Below are positions 1 through 10,584 of a stretch of DNA of 64,000 nt, in pieces (the first letter of the stretch is position 1; each line of letters starts with the position of its first letter). This DNA is from Sialis fuliginosa (Eukaryota > Arthropoda > Insecta > Megaloptera > Sialidae). The position numbers were made by a program, and so were the translations under genes. The notes beneath the pieces are model-generated. The model did no database searches. It had not been told where the DNA came from and was given only the letters and a program-made list of their open reading frames with translations. The stretch lies in assembly GCA_961205875.1 (NCBI GenBank), contig OY540819.1, positions 6,760,501-6,824,500 of the forward strand. Direction: 5' to 3'.

Positions 1-2590
1 ACGTAAATATTGATGATCGACGCATTAATATGTGAAAGTATAAATATTCATAATTGATTTCAGGCTGGAAATATCTTGAAATGTCGTTTAAAGCGGTTAG
101 TTTATTGATTAAGGTATCGAGTTTACTTTTATGTATATGGATGTCGTTAGAGGAAATTACTATTTTTAATGAACAACTGTAATACCTTCTTTTGTAAGAG
201 TAAAGTACCTACTTAATAATATAGCTTTATAAAAAATTATGTATTCAATATAATTATTTTTGTTTCATATTTTATATATGATAGGTACGTTTATATTTTA
301 GTATCTCATAACAGAAAATATCTTTATTAATGTTATTAAAAGTAAAATGTAAAAAAAAGTATATCTGGTGAATTGAGACAAAAACAAGAAGTTAAAAAAT
401 TGAATTTCAACTATAAAAATGTCAATTAGCCTGGTAAGAATGCAATTATAGTTTTCTGGTAATTAATGTTTTAAAATTTGTTTTATATTAATTACAAAAT
501 AGGTATTCAATTAATAAATAAAAAAAGTAAATCTTGTAGACTGGACATTAATATAATTGTCCACTGTTTTAATTTAGGGCTCCGGATGTGACCATGATTA
601 ATTTGATTACCCGGTGAATATGTACTAATTAACAAACATAGTGACCGAAAGTAGGCCGAGTTCCAAAAGTTGTTCTCTCCATAATGGATTTCTGAAGAAG
701 TTAAATTACAGAGTGAATCTCTCGTAGTCAAATCCAATTTGGTTTGTGTGTGTATGAATACCTGTTAGTATCCAGGGGCGCATCAATAAAAATTAATTAT
801 GTTTTAGAGAATTTTTAAAATTAAGTAAATAGTTATTCAGGAGCGCACTAAAGGGGTTCTTCAGAGCTGAACCAGTAATTTTTAAATTAAGTTATTTAAT
901 ATAATATGCTCTTAATTTTTTATATCCGGTATTATCAAGAATTTGAATTAGATCAAAATCACTATATGAAATATCTTAAATGCGATTAAAGGCTGTCTAC
1001 TATGGATTATAGCAATCTAGTGTCTACCTTGAACAATGAAAGATTTAAGACTCATAAGACGTTACCTACCATTGTTCTCCTTAAAAAGCACTTCATCAAA
1101 TCATTTTTGAAATTATACAATTGATTAATAAAAATATTTAAAAGTATTTCAGTGATAATTCCTTTATAGAGGAACGTCTATTTGAAACCATCATCTCTTT
1201 TAAAGATGAAATTCAATTACAATTTAAAGCGTATTTGCATATTAAAAATTTTCAACCGACGCCTATGTGATATGTTCATTGATAAAACATAGCAGCCATC
1301 AAGTTTTAGAAACAGTTTCATATTTATGACTAGTTTTTTTTATAATAAGTTTGTCTTTTGAGATCTGTAGGTCTCTTTTAGACAGTTTTCATATATAGTA
1401 ATTTAGACTAGGCTGGTTGTTATATACCCATAAAATTTTTAATCTAAAGTTTTTACATATGTATACAAAATCTTTTATTAAACTAGGCGATATGAAAGAT
1501 TATTAGAAAATATTTTTTGGGTTAAGATATTTACCCCGATTTAAAATCTTTGATACGTGCCTGTTTTTGAATTTGAATATTATGCAAATTTTTCTATTGA
1601 AATAATTGAATCATTGATGAAAGTAAAATGAAAATGTAAAATTCAGTCGAAATCGTCAATTTATATTTTTCGTGTTAAAATAATTTATCAGACTAAAGGC
1701 TTTTCGTGGTTATTTATAACTAATATTAAGACAAATTTATGTTATTGTATGAAATGTATCAAGCAAAAAATAACAGTGCATTTGAAAATAACCTAGTTTT
1801 GTTATTCAAAACTTTATTTTATTTTTAAATGAATGTATTTTAAGATGTAAAGTTTGAATTTATTCATGCAGAAATCCTCTGATTTCAGAAAAGTATGTTC
1901 AAAAACACAAAAAATAAAATTAAAAAAACCATTTTTTAGCAATTTAAATTTTGTATTTGCAATAGAATTCAATGTTCATAATATACATGTACTTTATTTA
2001 TTTATGTAGCAAAGAAAACGTTAAGTAGATTTTTTGCTCTTTACAAATTAAGTGTATTCTTTTGGAAGCTAATAAAAATAATAAATGCAGAATGAGAACA
2101 ATAGAGTGATTTTATTTCGACTAACAGAAACGAGCTATGTTTATATTTGAAGTATAATGTATAAAATAATAGATTTATTTTAATTGTAAATAAAATTAAG
2201 GCCTGTAAGAAGAAATAGAAAAAGATCTTTCTCGTTTTCGAAAGTAACATAATTTTAGTTATATTTATCGCTAATCTAGTTGTAATAATGAAATAAATGA
2301 TTATACAATTATTAAACAAAAAAGTATGAAATATATCAATAGTTTTAGATAAGTAAATAAATAAATGATTTCTCAGGAGATGAATTTGAAAGTTCGTGTA
2401 TTAACAAATGACATTAATTTTAAGGAATTTATCGAATGATACCATGAATAAACCAAAGGAAATAATTAATATTGATTAAAATGCCATTTAAGTATGAGTT
2501 AAAGTCCACTTAATTAAGTTGGTTAACCGTAAAAATTAAAATTAAAAAATATTTTAAGATATAGGAATTTTATTAGTGATTTTTTCTATT
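1..2590. other. AT-rich DNA, nothing recognised
   Basis: The stretch is AT-rich with only short chance frames. I see no inverted-repeat element, LINE tail, tRNA or plausible exon. Two short phrases near 775 and 839 ('aggggcgcat', 'aggagcgcac') look alike but are too short to call a repeat. Confidence 0.5.
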
Positions 2591-2699
2591 CTACCAACCA
2601 GGTGGAAGAATACTAACTGACAAGTGTCTAAGAGAAGATGGAGTGAATAAATTGAAGACATAATCGGCTCCCAATAAGCTTAATGTTTGAAGAAGAAAA

Positions 2700-3238
2700 T
2701 GAAAATCTTAATGTATAAAAACGTTGGTGCGTATGCATGTGATCTCATCAGGCCTAAACCAGTGGACGTACTGAAGCCATATTTACACCATATGTTCGTT
2801 TAGTGTTCCGATAAGTTTATGGATTTTTCGGACCTGCTGGGGTCGAGATTATTCGAAAAATTATATTTTTTCCATATAAAAAATATATCAAAATGTTTTT
2901 TTTTGTATTTGAGATCATCAAACCTAAACTACTGGACGTATCGAAGCTATATTTACACGGTAGGTGGTGCGCTGGGGTCAACAATGTGTATTTATGGTCC
3001 GATTTGGCTTATATTCAGAATATATGTTAGTTACCTACGTGGAAATAAATATTTTTATAAAAAAATTGACTGAAGTCGAGATATTTACAAAAATGTGTAT
3101 TTATGGTTTGATTTTTAAAGAAATTATTTTTGGGTAGAACAACGTTCGCCGAATCAGCTAAAACAACAATTACAACCCTCCACACGTGACAGAGGATGAA
3201 ATATTAACTCATGTGTGAAACTGAGATGGGTCCGCTAA
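2700..3238 (+). repeat. Helitron-like dispersed repeat, copy with GGTCCGCTAA end
   Basis: This block is repeated in reverse orientation at 62362..62655. Shared pieces include the ACGTTGGTGCG-like start, the phrase about gene-flanking 'CATATGGTGTGAATATGG' (other copy), the AACGTTGTTCTACC-type phrase and the GTCACGTGTGGAGGGTTGT-type phrase. It ends in GGTCCGCTAA, resembling the CTAG/CTAA-type 3' end of arthropod Helitron-like elements. No terminal inverted repeats or target duplication are visible, which also fits Helitrons. No Rep/helicase coding remains, so this would be a non-autonomous copy. Class is inferred; the repeat itself is seen. Confidence 0.5.
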
Positions 3239-3271
3239 TATTTATATTAATATATAAGAATAATTTCTATT

Positions 3272-3490
3272 CATAACCACAATTACAGCACAAGATGTAA
3301 AAACAATTTAGTCCCACCAGTAACAAATCTAACATTGATACAAAAAAATGTCACAAATTCTATAATTAAAATATACAATTGTATTCCAAAAAACATAAAA
3401 TCTCTGCCCTTGAAGCAATTTAAGGAAGCAATGAAAGATATGCTGTTGAGTAACTGTCATTTTACAGTTAGAGAATTTACGAATTCCTAA
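3272..3490 (+). pseudogene. LINE ORF2 C-terminal fragment
   Basis: An open stretch of 72 codons ending in TAA reads as the C-terminal tail of a non-LTR retrotransposon ORF2. It contains TRCKNNLVPP, LTLIQKNV, KIYNCIPKNIKSLPLKQFK and CHFTVREF. The same pattern, in the same order, closes the reverse transcriptase frame at 38102..38535 (TRYKNKLKQ, LTVIQKNI, KIYNHIPSEIKILPLKKFK, CHYTIDEF), so the two are related families. Everything upstream (endonuclease, reverse transcriptase) is absent, the usual result of 5' truncation during target-primed reverse transcription. It is dead as a gene. Confidence 0.8.
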
Positions 3491-3687
3491 TTAACTTTTA
3501 TAAATTTTTTATTTTATTGTATTTATTATATTTATAATTATTATATTTATTCTATCATTTTATTTACTCTACCTACTTTAATTTTTATTGTTTTATTATG
3601 TGCTTAATTATTTAATATTTTGTAAAATACTTGTTTGACGTTTCTATGTATGTTTCTTATGGAAATAAATATATCTATCTATCTATT
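3272..3687 (+). mobile_element. 5'-truncated LINE with ATCT tail
   Basis: The ORF2 fragment is followed by about 180 bases of AT-rich 3' UTR, then TATGGAAATAAAT and a short ATCT microsatellite (about 3672..3687). The same TATGGAAATAAA phrase followed by a different microsatellite (ATTCT) closes the LINE at 36.2-38.7 kb. A microsatellite instead of poly(A) is typical of the CR1/Jockey-related LINE group; the exact clade is not assigned. The 5' junction is probably close to 3272 or slightly upstream. Confidence 0.7.
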
Positions 3688-3690
3688 TTT

Positions 3691-5257
3691 CGCCTAGATA
3701 TAAAATACTGTACTAACAATAAGTTGTGGTAGGCTGGCCATAGTAAATACACATAGATATAAACGTCCTACACACATCGTGAGCGTTATTATTAGTAAAT
3801 GTTTTGTATGCGTGTGTTGTTTTTATGGCAAATGAAATGAATAGTTAATACTCACCAATGTACGATTATTACTACAGATGTGTGTGTGTATTGTGTATAT
3901 GTGTGTGGGTGTGTCTGTGTGTTCTTTAAGCAGGGACGTTACGTCGAGATATAATAATAGTGTTCTATTTTTTTGTGGGTAGGTAATTTTAGACGTAAGA
4001 ATTTTAAATATCCTTCCTACGAGTATTATGTGTATTTAAATTTTTTTTACATTTCATAAATATATAAACTTAACTTTAAAGCATAATTTTTAATAATACA
4101 TAATTTTTACTATCTAATATCCTGAAATATATTTCAATGACTGTTACGAATTATTAGAATCCATCCATATTATATGTAAATATCATTTATTGTAATTTCA
4201 GAAATTTTAATTTTTTTTTGATAGTTTTAAATAATATATAAAAACTGAATATTAATGTCAACATATCACATGGGAGGTGACAAATGCGGTTGTTACGGTT
4301 CTGAAATTTGCACGAGTAAGTGTGTTGATATTGTCTATTTTTATAAACTGCATTATGTATAATGAATATCCTGAAATAGCCTTTAGAGACAAAACATTAC
4401 GGAACGTAAATATTTTTTATTATTATTAAAAAGCATGCAAATAAAAAAGGTATAGTAATGAAAAAAAAACTGAATAACTGAAATCATAAATTTCATATCT
4501 TATACCTCACATTAAAAAAGTTAATTAGCAAATGTGAAAAGGACGAAGAAATACCATTTCATAATTATTCATAAAAAAGTTAACAAAAATTATATTTTCG
4601 AAACAATATTCGAATTTAAAAAACGAAACTAAAAATTATTTTAATTATGTCACGTTTAATGCGGTACTTATTTTTAAGTAATAATAAATTACACCATAAA
4701 CTATTTTATATCGCATCGAAAAGGTAATTGGAAAGCTTTGGATAATGTATCATAAATATCAATCAACTTTAGATGAAATTTTAAAACTCAATTACTATAA
4801 AAGATATACACATTAAGTATATATATCTTTTTAAAGATGATGTATTGCGCTTTAAGTATAAAAAAACTAAAGGAAATCAAGGAAATTTGATCTTTTTTAA
4901 TTGCTGTATTTCTTAAAATATACAACATATAGTTTTAATTCTAATGTATTTAATAACATTTTATAGATTTAAGGATAACTATGCAATTATTATTTAGAAA
5001 TACTAAAAGAAATTTAAAAACCAGCTTTGTTTTTTATATAATAAGAATTTTATTTTATATAAAATATTTTTGGAAAAAGGTACTTATTTTCATGGATCGA
5101 CTCGAGATGATACGAAACAAGAAATAGGCAAATCTCGGATTTATATGTGATAGTTCAATGAAAATTAAAGCCGATCTCGTCTCGGTTTGGTGTGAATTTT
5201 ATTTTATTTTATAAATATAAACCACGATGAATATATATTTTTATTATATTATTTATG
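3691..5257. other. Non-coding AT-rich DNA with a TG-rich tract
   Basis: A TG-rich low-complexity tract runs from about 3878 to 3922. Near 5095..5190 there are phrases of the CGAGAC/TCTCG kind (ATCTCGTCTCGGTTTGG) shared with other places in the window (8.6-8.9, 35.0-35.35 and 46.7-46.85 kb). No gene is seen. Confidence 0.45.
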
Positions 5258-5260
5258 TAG

Positions 5261-5641
5261 GGAAGTACTTCAGAGGCTGGAAGAGTGTTTGTTATACAGA
5301 AAAAAATTTTAAGACTAATTTTTAATTATGATCAAAAAAAATCACTTAGAGGTATTTTTAAAACTAACAATTTATTAACTATTTATGGTATATATGCAAC
5401 AGAATTATTAAAAAATATCAAAAGCAAAAAAGAAGAAAGGAAAAATGCAAATTATGACTTTAGAGGTAGAATCCAAGAGATATACCATAAAACTACCTTT
5501 TATGAAAGATCTCCAGATTATATGTATAACAAACTTATAAACATTCTTCCTGACATATTAAAAACCTCAAAAACATACAAAATACATTTAAAGCAGTACT
5601 TCATAATGAAGGAACCATACAGCATTGCTGAGTGCTATTAG
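5261..5641 (+). pseudogene. LINE ORF2 C-terminal fragment, second family
   Basis: An open stretch of about 126 codons reads GSTSEAGRVFVIQKKILRLIF, then LLTIYGIYATELL, TFYERSPDYMYNKLINILP and a tail ending at TAG. The phrase V-Q-K-K-x-L-R-I-F after G-S/T is typical of the region just after the reverse transcriptase domain of insect non-LTR retrotransposons (compare FKIQKRCIRII at 38.15 kb). A stop codon lies immediately upstream at 5258, so the fragment is decayed or truncated there. There is no ATG; the first candidate start codon is GTG at 5285, which is not meaningful in a eukaryote. Sequence is clearly different from the two related LINEs at 3.3 and 36-38 kb. Confidence 0.75.
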
Positions 5642-5796
5642 CTTAATTATTTTATATTGCAGTAAAAAAAAAATAATTATATATTATGTATATATTTTTA
5701 TTTATTTATGTATATTGTATACCACATATTGACGTTTTGTATACCTAACCAATGGTCGAACATAACAAATAAAATTTATTATTATTATTATTATTT
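5261..5796 (+). mobile_element. 5'-truncated LINE with ATT tail
   Basis: The ORF2 fragment is followed by a short AT-rich 3' UTR and a tract of ATT repeats ending near 5796. The tail differs from the ATCT and ATTCT tails of the other two LINE copies, matching the conclusion from the protein that this is another family. The 5' end is not sharply visible. Confidence 0.65.
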
Positions 5797-5979
5797 ATAT
5801 CAGAAAACTCTGATGAAGATTTAAGGCAAGCGATTTGGCTTTGAAAAAGCATCAGGAAAAAAACATGGTGACCGATTAATACTTATTATACTACAAAATA
5901 AATTAAAAACTAATGCTGCAATATATGTATATTTTAATAAACGCATTACAGCAACAATATTCCATTAACTATCGGTCAT

Positions 5980-6018
5980 GTGTTGTCTACCCAGCCGGGC
6001 AACACATGACAAGGCTCG
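5980..6018. repeat. Short hairpin
   Basis: TCATGTGTTG and CAACACATGA form 10-base arms around a GC-richer spacer containing CCAGCCGGG. No T-tract follows and nothing ties it to a gene. It lies just outside the short inverted pair TTATCCACGACT (6053..6064) and AGTCGTGGATAA (6783..6794), so it may be subterminal structure of one larger element. Confidence 0.5.
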
Positions 6019-6141
6019 GCAGATGTCGTGCACGACAGGTGTTTAATTGATTTTATCCACGACTTATATATAATACATGTATTACATACGTAGTTTTTAC
6101 TATATAATGCTATATATTAATCCCAGAGGGAATAATGAATA

Positions 6142-6221
6142 ATTTGAGAAATTGTGATTGGTGCACAAGCGGGTATAATGGTCATTATACCCGCTTGTGC
6201 ACCAATCACAATTTCTCAAAT
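6142..6221. repeat. 80-base near-perfect palindrome
   Basis: Two 39-base arms (6142..6180 and 6183..6221) are exact reverse complements separated only by GT. The arms start ATTTGAGAAATTGTGATTGG and meet at GGGTATAATG-GT-CATTATACCC. Such a structure would extrude as a perfect cruciform and is normally unstable over time, so it suggests a recent fold-back event or the full body of a tiny palindromic element. It directly abuts the start of the Helitron-like piece. Confidence 0.9.
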
Positions 6222-6720
6222 CCATACTAATATTGTAAATGCGAAAGTGTGTCTGTTTGTCTCTCTGTCTGTTTGTTACCTTTTCACGGCCAAACCGCTC
6301 AACCGATATTGATGAAATTTGGCAGTGAGATAGCTTGCACCCCGAGGACGGACATAGGCTTCTTCTTATCTCGAAAATTCGAGTAATTAATATTTTACCC
6401 CCCGTTACATATGAAGGGTTGTAGTTGGTTTTATTCGATTCGGCGGGAAAAATACTACGGGGGGGGGGGGGGGGGAAATAACCCTCTATCTCGCATAGGA
6501 GCCGAGATATTTACGATTTTGTATAATGAAAGAAAACTCAAAATAAGAAAATTTTTATATTTTACCCCCTGTCACATATGAAGGGTTGTAATTGGTTAGA
6601 TTCGATCTGGCGGGAAAAATACTACGACAGAGGGGTTATTAGATGTCAAAACAACCCCTTATCTTATATAAGAGTCGAAATATAAATATAATGAATGAAA
6701 ACCAAAATATAGAAAAAAAT
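6222..6720 (+). repeat. Helitron-like dispersed repeat piece
   Basis: It opens with CATACTAATATTGTAAATGC and runs into CTGTTTGT-rich phrases, then a 'TTACCTTTTCACGGCC' phrase and AACCGATATTGATGAAATTTGG. The reverse complement of this block, with the same order of phrases, forms 59812..60105. Two tandem-like segments follow, each with CCCCxGTTACATATGAAGGGTTG-type and GGCGGGAAAAATACTAC phrases (about 6400..6460 and 6565..6625). The phrase around 6570 also matches the Helitron-like copies at 3.2 and 62.4 kb. No coding sequence remains. The Helitron assignment rests on the family's CTAG ends elsewhere. Confidence 0.5.
6459..6475 (+). repeat. G17 homopolymer
   Basis: Seventeen consecutive G residues follow AATACTAC inside the dispersed repeat. 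The neighbouring sister segment at about 6617 has CTACGACAGAGGGG here instead, so the tract grew after the segment duplicated or is inflated by sequencing error. Confidence 0.8.
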
Positions 6721-6822
6721 TATTTTATATTAATTTGAGGTTATGTATGTATTCAGTTGTGTTTTATGAAAGTAATTCAAATAGTCGTGGATAAAGTACA
6801 GTATACTACTCGCAATAATGGC

Positions 6823-6965
6823 TATTATTACCTCGGAATTTCTTCTCCCTCGCCGCTACGAGGCTCGGTTCGAAAATTATCCTCGGTAATAATAGCTATA
6901 TATATATAATATAATATTATATAATATATTATATAATATAATATAATATAAATATATAATATACT
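6823..6965. repeat. Hairpin plus AT dinucleotide tract
   Basis: GGCTATTATTACCTCGG (from 6824) pairs with CCTCGGTAATAATAGCTA (to about 6898) around a CG-richer loop holding TCGCCGCTACGAGG. It runs straight into about 70 bases of TATA/ATAATAT repeats. The hairpin and the AT tract together look like the edge of a mobile element; nothing is coded. Confidence 0.6.
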
Positions 6966-7507
6966 ATTACAGCTTGCAATATAAAACAAAAGTAAAATTC
7001 ACATACATACTAAACAGACACACAATTTTGAAATAAATTCGCATCAATAAAATCAATCGGATCTCTAGACATTTATCTATCTTGCAACCAGTTCTAATTT
7101 TTACAAATTGGATTTTCCGATAACCAGCGATATTTTCACTGATAAATTTGTCCAAGTAAATCGCAAATTGTATTGTATTGTGTTGTCAATAATAGATAAC
7201 ACCGGTTCGCTGTTGAGGTTACCATCGCTGAAGTACCCGTACATATAAAACAATGTGTGAAATACGGGAACACTGATGGGACACAAAGATTTAGAAAACC
7301 GGTTTTGTCTTATCATTGACCTACTTTATACAACTGTTCCCGGTAAATATGTCCCTTGTAGATACTGATACAATGTGAGTGTTATATGTACATATGTCCA
7401 GGACTGGTTTAGCCAATCCAATTTTATTGTAGATCAACAATTTTATGTAAATTTTTAATACAGTTTTTTTCAACAAGTCTTGAGACTTCCGCGGTGATCT
7501 TGATATT

Positions 7508-7697
7508 TGTCTTGGTTTCTGGGTGTAAGTCGCGTTGATTTGGTTGTGATATCGGTCAAAGTTTCGTCACACAGTGCAGTGGACATCTTCTAAAAGTGCT
7601 TTTGAAAGAGCCTTAAGATGTCCAGTGTAATGTGTGACGAAACGTTGGCCAATAACACGACAAAATCGACGTGGCTTACACCTAGAAGCCGAGACAA
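7508..7697. mobile_element. Fold-back element (long imperfect palindrome)
   Basis: Arms at about 7508..7589 and 7615..7697 are diverged reverse complements. Outer parts read TGTCTTGGTTTCTGGGTG and, reversed, TGTCTCGGCTTCTAGGTG. Inner parts share GTTTCGTCACACA and TGGACATCTT. The loop is about 25 bases. No target duplication is evident. Arms of about 80 bases with a tiny loop suit a decayed palindromic MITE. Similar gaa-acg-t/gatgtcc words occur around 12090..12125. Confidence 0.6.
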
Positions 7698-7699
7698 AG

Positions 7700-8548
7700 C
7701 CTTTTTTAAAACAAATCACATAAATCTTTAATATACAGTCAATTTTAAAAAAAATTGTACTTACCATGGATAATAATTCAGGTAATAGGGCTTGAAATTG
7801 CTTTAATACCTACATACAATATCTGGAAATATATACTCGTAGTTATCTATAGGAATCAAATAGCAAAGTAATTTTTTCAAATGAAGATAAAATTTAAAAA
7901 GCACAATTATTTGAGATATAATTATAGGTACATTTTTACTATTCGATTTTGTGGATCTACCTGCTCTCTGGACATTAGTGCTTTTTGATGTATTTTTTAA
8001 AAGGGCTGTAGCCTGTAACTACTAGACAAATGATTAAAATGTTTTAAAATTTTAATACGTACTACTTTGAACGTAAAATTACTTTGTGTAATTTATAGTT
8101 CCATAGTTTTATTTCGATGAGAAAATGTATATTTTTTTACTCCATGAAATGCATTTTGCATGGTTTATAACTTCAGCAATCATTTCATCACACTTTTCAG
8201 TAGACATTGTCAACGTAGTTAATTAATATTTCATTAAATCTGCAGATTAAAACGTGTATTTATTAAATGGCGGACAACTGCACTAAATTAATATTCCTTC
8301 TCACGACGATGAAAAATTTCATTGCAACTGCGAGAAGTTGCACTCGGGTGGAAAACAACTAAGCAATTTGTTAGCTGGCTCAGTTGTGCAAGGTTAGATG
8401 TGAAAGAGTAAGAGGCAGTTAATTTCAGTGTAATTATTTAAATTAATTTGATAGTTTCCAACATCATTGATGCATTAGCATGAAATGATTATGCTGATAA
8501 GATATTTAATTTATAAACTGCGTTAAAATTTGATATAGTCATTATTAG
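7700..8548. other. AT-rich DNA, nothing recognised
   Basis: There are no long frames, paired repeats or tails here. The short frames seen are AT-driven and lack any family motif. Confidence 0.45.
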
Positions 8549-8550
8549 TA

Positions 8551-8885
8551 AGGCTGCATACGAAACGAGAGTAAAAAGTAAGTTTTGGTTAGATTTCTGT
8601 ATGATTTTTTTTCCAATTAATTCTTATGTATAAAAAATAAATTTTGAAAATGGATTTTGTATATTAACTTGAACGATCGATTATAAGATTAACAATTAAC
8701 ACACCAGATAATTATTGATAATCCTTTAAAACCGAGATTCTCGACGAGAAGATTTATAAACAAAGTTGATATATAGTTATATATTATATAAAATTTTAGA
8801 CGGTCTAGTCTCGTTAAAATTCAAGTGGTATTGTCTCAGTTTTGTTGGAATTAAAACTAATCGAGTCTTTTCTGGGTATGCAGTC
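8551..8885. mobile_element. MITE with GGCTGCATAC ends (CGAGAC family)
   Basis: The ends AGGCTGCATACGAAACGAG and, reversed, GACTGCATACCCAGAAAAGA are short terminal inverted repeats about 335 bases apart. GTA flanks both sides (8548..8550 and 8886..8888), a possible 3-base duplication. The interior holds CGAGATTCTCGACGAGAAG and AGACGGTCTAGTCTCG, phrases shared in diverged form with 5.1, 35.03-35.35, 46.68-46.86 and 47.75-47.81 kb (the last ending CATGCAGCCCTA). So this is an old family with several copies in the window. The superfamily is unknown. Confidence 0.5.
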
Positions 8886-8889
8886 GTAG

Positions 8890-10230
8890 TCAAGATTTGA
8901 TTATAATTAATTGTATTGTATAAATATTGTAATATGTTTATTTATGGGAGCTTTTTTATAATTTAATTTTTTGTGTGAATATTGCAATATAAATAATGTT
9001 CATAATAATAATTTTAATATTTGCCTTCGCTCAAAATATGGCATATAAAAATGTAAAAGAAAATTACAAATTCTAGTAACAAACATTATCTTGAATCTAG
9101 ACTAAACATTATAGTATATAACCAAAATTTTTTGTACGATGGGTATTTAATTTTTATGTTATTTTAAATTATGATTCTATTATATCTATATTATATGTAC
9201 ATATATTATAGGTTGAATATGTACCTAGTTTATAAAATAGTTTTTTTAGTAAAATTTTTTTATGGGCTAAAAAAATGAGATGATAATTGATAATTAAAAT
9301 CATTAACTTAAAGAGTGAAATTTTTTATACAGACATAGAAAATGTAGATGTTTCAGTTAAATTGTAAATAAATTAAAAAATAATAGATTTTTTTTGCTTA
9401 TGAAAATTATTTTATTTGTTTTTCAATATTAAAAAATAAATAAACTGACTTTAAATGTACTGAAACAATTGCTGATTTATCAGAACAGTTTGTATCTGAC
9501 CTAATTAACTATTATTAATATACTAATGACTATTTTACAAATTTCGATGGTGTATCATATTCCGATTCATGTAGTTATGTGTGTTCTTTTGTTTGATCTA
9601 TTCATAGTCTGTATATTTATTAGAGAAACATGTAAAAACAAAAGGCAATTTAACGGTATTTAAACAAAATGAATATATTTCAAATTTTAAAATCGCTCTC
9701 CTGAGAAATTACATTTTTTCATTTAACATTCTATGGCTTAGCATTTTTATAAATGTATATTATTTTAATAAATAAAAAATAAACCTACAGGAACTGGGGT
9801 AACTACCCATTGCGAATTTAATCTACATTTTTTCTTAATATTATTACCCTTCCCCCTATAAACTCAAATCCGCACCCACTCATGATTTTTATATAAAAAA
9901 TCGTATATTTATTCAGTATACGTAACACACAATAGTTTGAGTATGTATTTTTCAAGTAGACAATAAAAGTGTTACGTCACAGAATGTGAGCGACGAATAA
10001 TATAAATAAAACATAAGATAATATGTGTATCTTTTCTGATATATAGGAGACAATGGCCTGTCTGTGATATCGACACGTTTATCCTTTCTGCTTTGACATT
10101 TATACGTGAAACTAAGGACTTGGCTTGAATTATTGTTTGTACATAAACAGAGAAGAAAAGTACACTCTTTAAAAATATACAGCTTGTTGTGTTGGCAGTT
10201 TTGAAGATCGTATTTTATTTTTCAGACACA
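8890..10230. other. AT-rich DNA, nothing recognised
   Basis: Only short AT-driven frames are present. There is a short pyrimidine-rich phrase at 9848..9885, but no splice context makes an exon of it. Confidence 0.45.
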
Positions 10231-10475
10231 ATAAGGAAACATTTGAGGAGGTGAGTTCCAAATCTCGTTTGTTCCATTTTAAAAAGAATCGAAGTATTAG
10301 TCGATTTTTAAAGAATTTTTGGCATGTCAGTTTTGAGCAAAACTGGCTCAATCATATTATGTCTAAGAGAGTTTTGCCGAAAAGTGAAAAAAATTATTTC
10401 AAAATCCACTGATATCTCGATTTTTAAAAAAGGAACGAACGAGTTTTGGAACACCTCCTCATTTATTGCCTATAT
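10230..10475. mobile_element. Palindromic MITE, TGAGGAGGTG arms
   Basis: TGAGGAGGTGAGTTCCAAAT (from 10244) and, reversed, TGAGGAGGTGTTCCAAAACT (to 10462) begin diverged inverted arms of about 60 bases that continue through CTCGTTTGTTCC/CTCGTTCGTTCC and a shared ATCGA-containing part. The loop is about 90 bases. Exact ends and duplication are uncertain. No coding content. Confidence 0.55.
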
Positions 10476-10547
10476 TTTTTATAGAATTATATTTTGCTTC
10501 CTTGTTCATATCCAATGGATAGGGGGAGCTATGTGATTAATGCATAT

Positions 10548-10584
10548 CAGCAATTTCTATCAAAAAAATTGATAGAAATTGCTG
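10548..10584. repeat. Perfect 16-base hairpin
   Basis: CAGCAATTTCTATCAA and TTGATAGAAATTGCTG are exact reverse complements around AAAAA. It sits about 75 bases from the preceding palindromic MITE but shares no sequence with it. No T-run follows and there is no gene for it to end. Confidence 0.8.
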
